Assembly: GCA_030637245.1 (NCBI GenBank)
Contig: DAOVVI010000092.1
Span: forward strand, 1-6,541
Length of the DNA stretch: 6,541 nucleotides
Source of the DNA: Cyclobacteriaceae bacterium
Lineage (GTDB): Bacteria; Bacteroidota; Bacteroidia; Cytophagales; Cyclobacteriaceae
Direction: 5' to 3'
A program made the position numbers and the translations under genes. Positions 6,224-6,541 of this stretch are shown in pieces. How positions within the stretch are numbered: position 1 is the first letter of the stretch; the number at the start of each line of letters is the position of its first letter. Under the pieces are notes generated by a model. It had not been told where the DNA came from. It made no database searches and saw nothing but the letters and a program-made list of their open reading frames with translations.

Positions 6224-6279
6224 GCGCCCGTAGTTCAACTGGATACCCGCCTGCCGGCGAGGCAGGGAATACCGGATTT
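6224..6279 (+). pseudogene. 5' fragment of a tRNA (probably tRNA-Arg), with insertion
   Basis: GCGCCCG-TA-GTTC-AACTGGATA (6224-6245) is a tRNA acceptor 5' strand, D-stem and D-loop. After a 21-nt insert it resumes at 6267 with GAAT-A-CCGGA-TTT: the D-stem 3' strand (GTTC/GAAT pair), the anticodon-stem 5' strand and the start of the anticodon loop. The tRNA sequence then ends; no T-arm or acceptor 3' strand follows, and a protein gene starts 6 nt later. About 35 tRNA bases are retained. The assignment to Arg rests on my recollection of Bacteroidota tRNA-Arg genes beginning this way; the anticodon itself is not present. It is a pseudo-tRNA. Confidence 0.65.
6246..6266 (+). repeat. 21-nt GC-rich hairpin repeat, copy 2, in the tRNA D-loop
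   Basis: CCCG followed by the perfect hairpin CCTGCC-GGCGA-GGCAGG (arms 6250-6255 and 6261-6266). It is the same family as the element at 2963-2984 on the minus strand. It sits at the 3' edge of the tRNA D-loop; removing it rejoins GGATA and GAATA into a normal tRNA D-arm. The exact boundary is uncertain by one G. Confidence 0.72.
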
Positions 6280-6284
6280 TAAAT

Positions 6285-6541
6285 ATGGTGTATTTTGTTT
6301 ATGTGATTAAAAGTTTCAATTTCGATTATACCTACGTTGGTCATACAAATGATCTTAGACATAGGTTAATTGATCACAATAAGGGAAAAACTAGATCAAA
6401 TAAGGCATTTAAGCCATTTAATCTTTTATATTTCGAAACTTTTAAGACGAGAGAAGAGGAAATTAAAAGAGAAAGATATTTTAAAACTGGCAGTGGAAGA
6501 GAATTATTAAAGAAGATACTTGCTAATGCGCCCGTAGTTCA
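6285..6541 (+). CDS. Small GIY-YIG nuclease-domain protein (runs off window edge)
   Basis: Single-domain GIY-YIG protein of the short YhbQ/UPF0213-like type; 85 codons are seen and the frame is still open at the edge. MVYFVYVIKS carries the GIY strand (V5-Y6-V7) and YTYVGHTNDLRHRL the YIG strand (Y17-V18-G19) and the catalytic-helix arginine (R25/R27). KPFNLLYFETF and TREEEIKRERYFKTGSGREL give the third strand and last helix, where E63 is the likely metal-binding glutamate. The domain is complete by about residue 80 (KKILA). The frame then continues into the next tRNA copy, read as NAPVV. GC is about 28% over 6301-6480 against about 45% in sampled sucC stretches, hinting at a different origin. 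Expected activity is DNA cleavage; the target is unknown, and small relatives are often nicking or structure-directed enzymes. It has no -7 motif of its own and probably relies on the tRNA promoter upstream. Confidence 0.82.
   Translation, partial: MVYFVYVIKSFNFDYTYVGHTNDLRHRLIDHNKGKTRSNKAFKPFNLLYFETFKTREEEIKRERYFKTGSGRELLKKILANAPVV
6528..6541 (+). tRNA. Second tRNA 5' end (probably tRNA-Arg), cut by window edge
   Basis: GCGCCCGTAGTTCA repeats the first 14 bases of the tRNA fragment at 6224 exactly; the preceding T (6527) also matches. It lies in frame at the end of the GIY-YIG coding region. Only the acceptor 5' strand and the start of the D-arm are visible, so an intact gene is inferred from the pattern and not seen. 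Confidence 0.5.

Noticed and set aside
6224..6279. Functional tRNA with a long D-arm
   Set aside because: There is no anticodon-stem 3' strand, T-arm or acceptor 3' strand after the anticodon loop; coding sequence begins instead.
6281..6541. UvrC excinuclease fragment
   Set aside because: UvrC carries a GIY-YIG domain, but this is a short stand-alone domain with its own start and YhbQ-like spacing; nothing suggests a truncated large UvrC.

Overview
This window looks like a piece of a moderately AT-rich Bacteroidota chromosome, probably of the Cytophagia/Flavobacteriia kind. The pointers are four intergenic matches to the TAnnTTTG -7 element of the Bacteroidota sigma factor, gene starts without Shine-Dalgarno sequences, and protein types usual for that phylum. 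This placement is inferred from sequence character and not from a database match.

Layout. Positions 1-2787 (minus strand) hold yebC, pncB and pncA in that transcriptional order, with gaps of 42 and 6 nt. pncB and pncA are the core of nicotinamide salvage: PncA deamidates nicotinamide to nicotinate and PncB converts nicotinate to its mononucleotide for NAD synthesis. pncA runs off the left edge. Positions 3010-3885 (minus) encode an EamA/DMT-family membrane transporter, whose start is probably 22 codons inside the longest open frame. Positions 4164-4820 (minus) encode a LolD-type ABC ATPase. It is divergent from sucC at 4976-6166 (plus), the beta subunit of succinyl-CoA synthetase of the TCA cycle. 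No sucD follows sucC.

The gaps between genes carry repeats. Positions 2942-2998 hold a degenerate 7-bp tandem array split by a 22-nt GC-rich element. Positions 4132-4159 hold a second 7-bp array of different consensus. A GC-rich imperfect palindrome lies at 3984-3999.

The most interesting stretch is 6182-6541. A tRNA-type promoter leads into the 5' part of a tRNA (probably tRNA-Arg). Its D-loop is interrupted by a 21-nt hairpin element of the same family as the one at 2963-2984, and it breaks off in the anticodon loop. A small AT-rich GIY-YIG nuclease gene follows at once and runs, without a stop codon in the window, into a second copy of the same tRNA 5' end at 6528. The arrangement (promoter, broken 5' tRNA, GIY-YIG gene, tRNA restart) suggests a tRNA-targeting nuclease cassette that duplicated the tRNA 5' end on insertion. 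The right-hand tRNA is cut off by the window edge, so its integrity is not seen.
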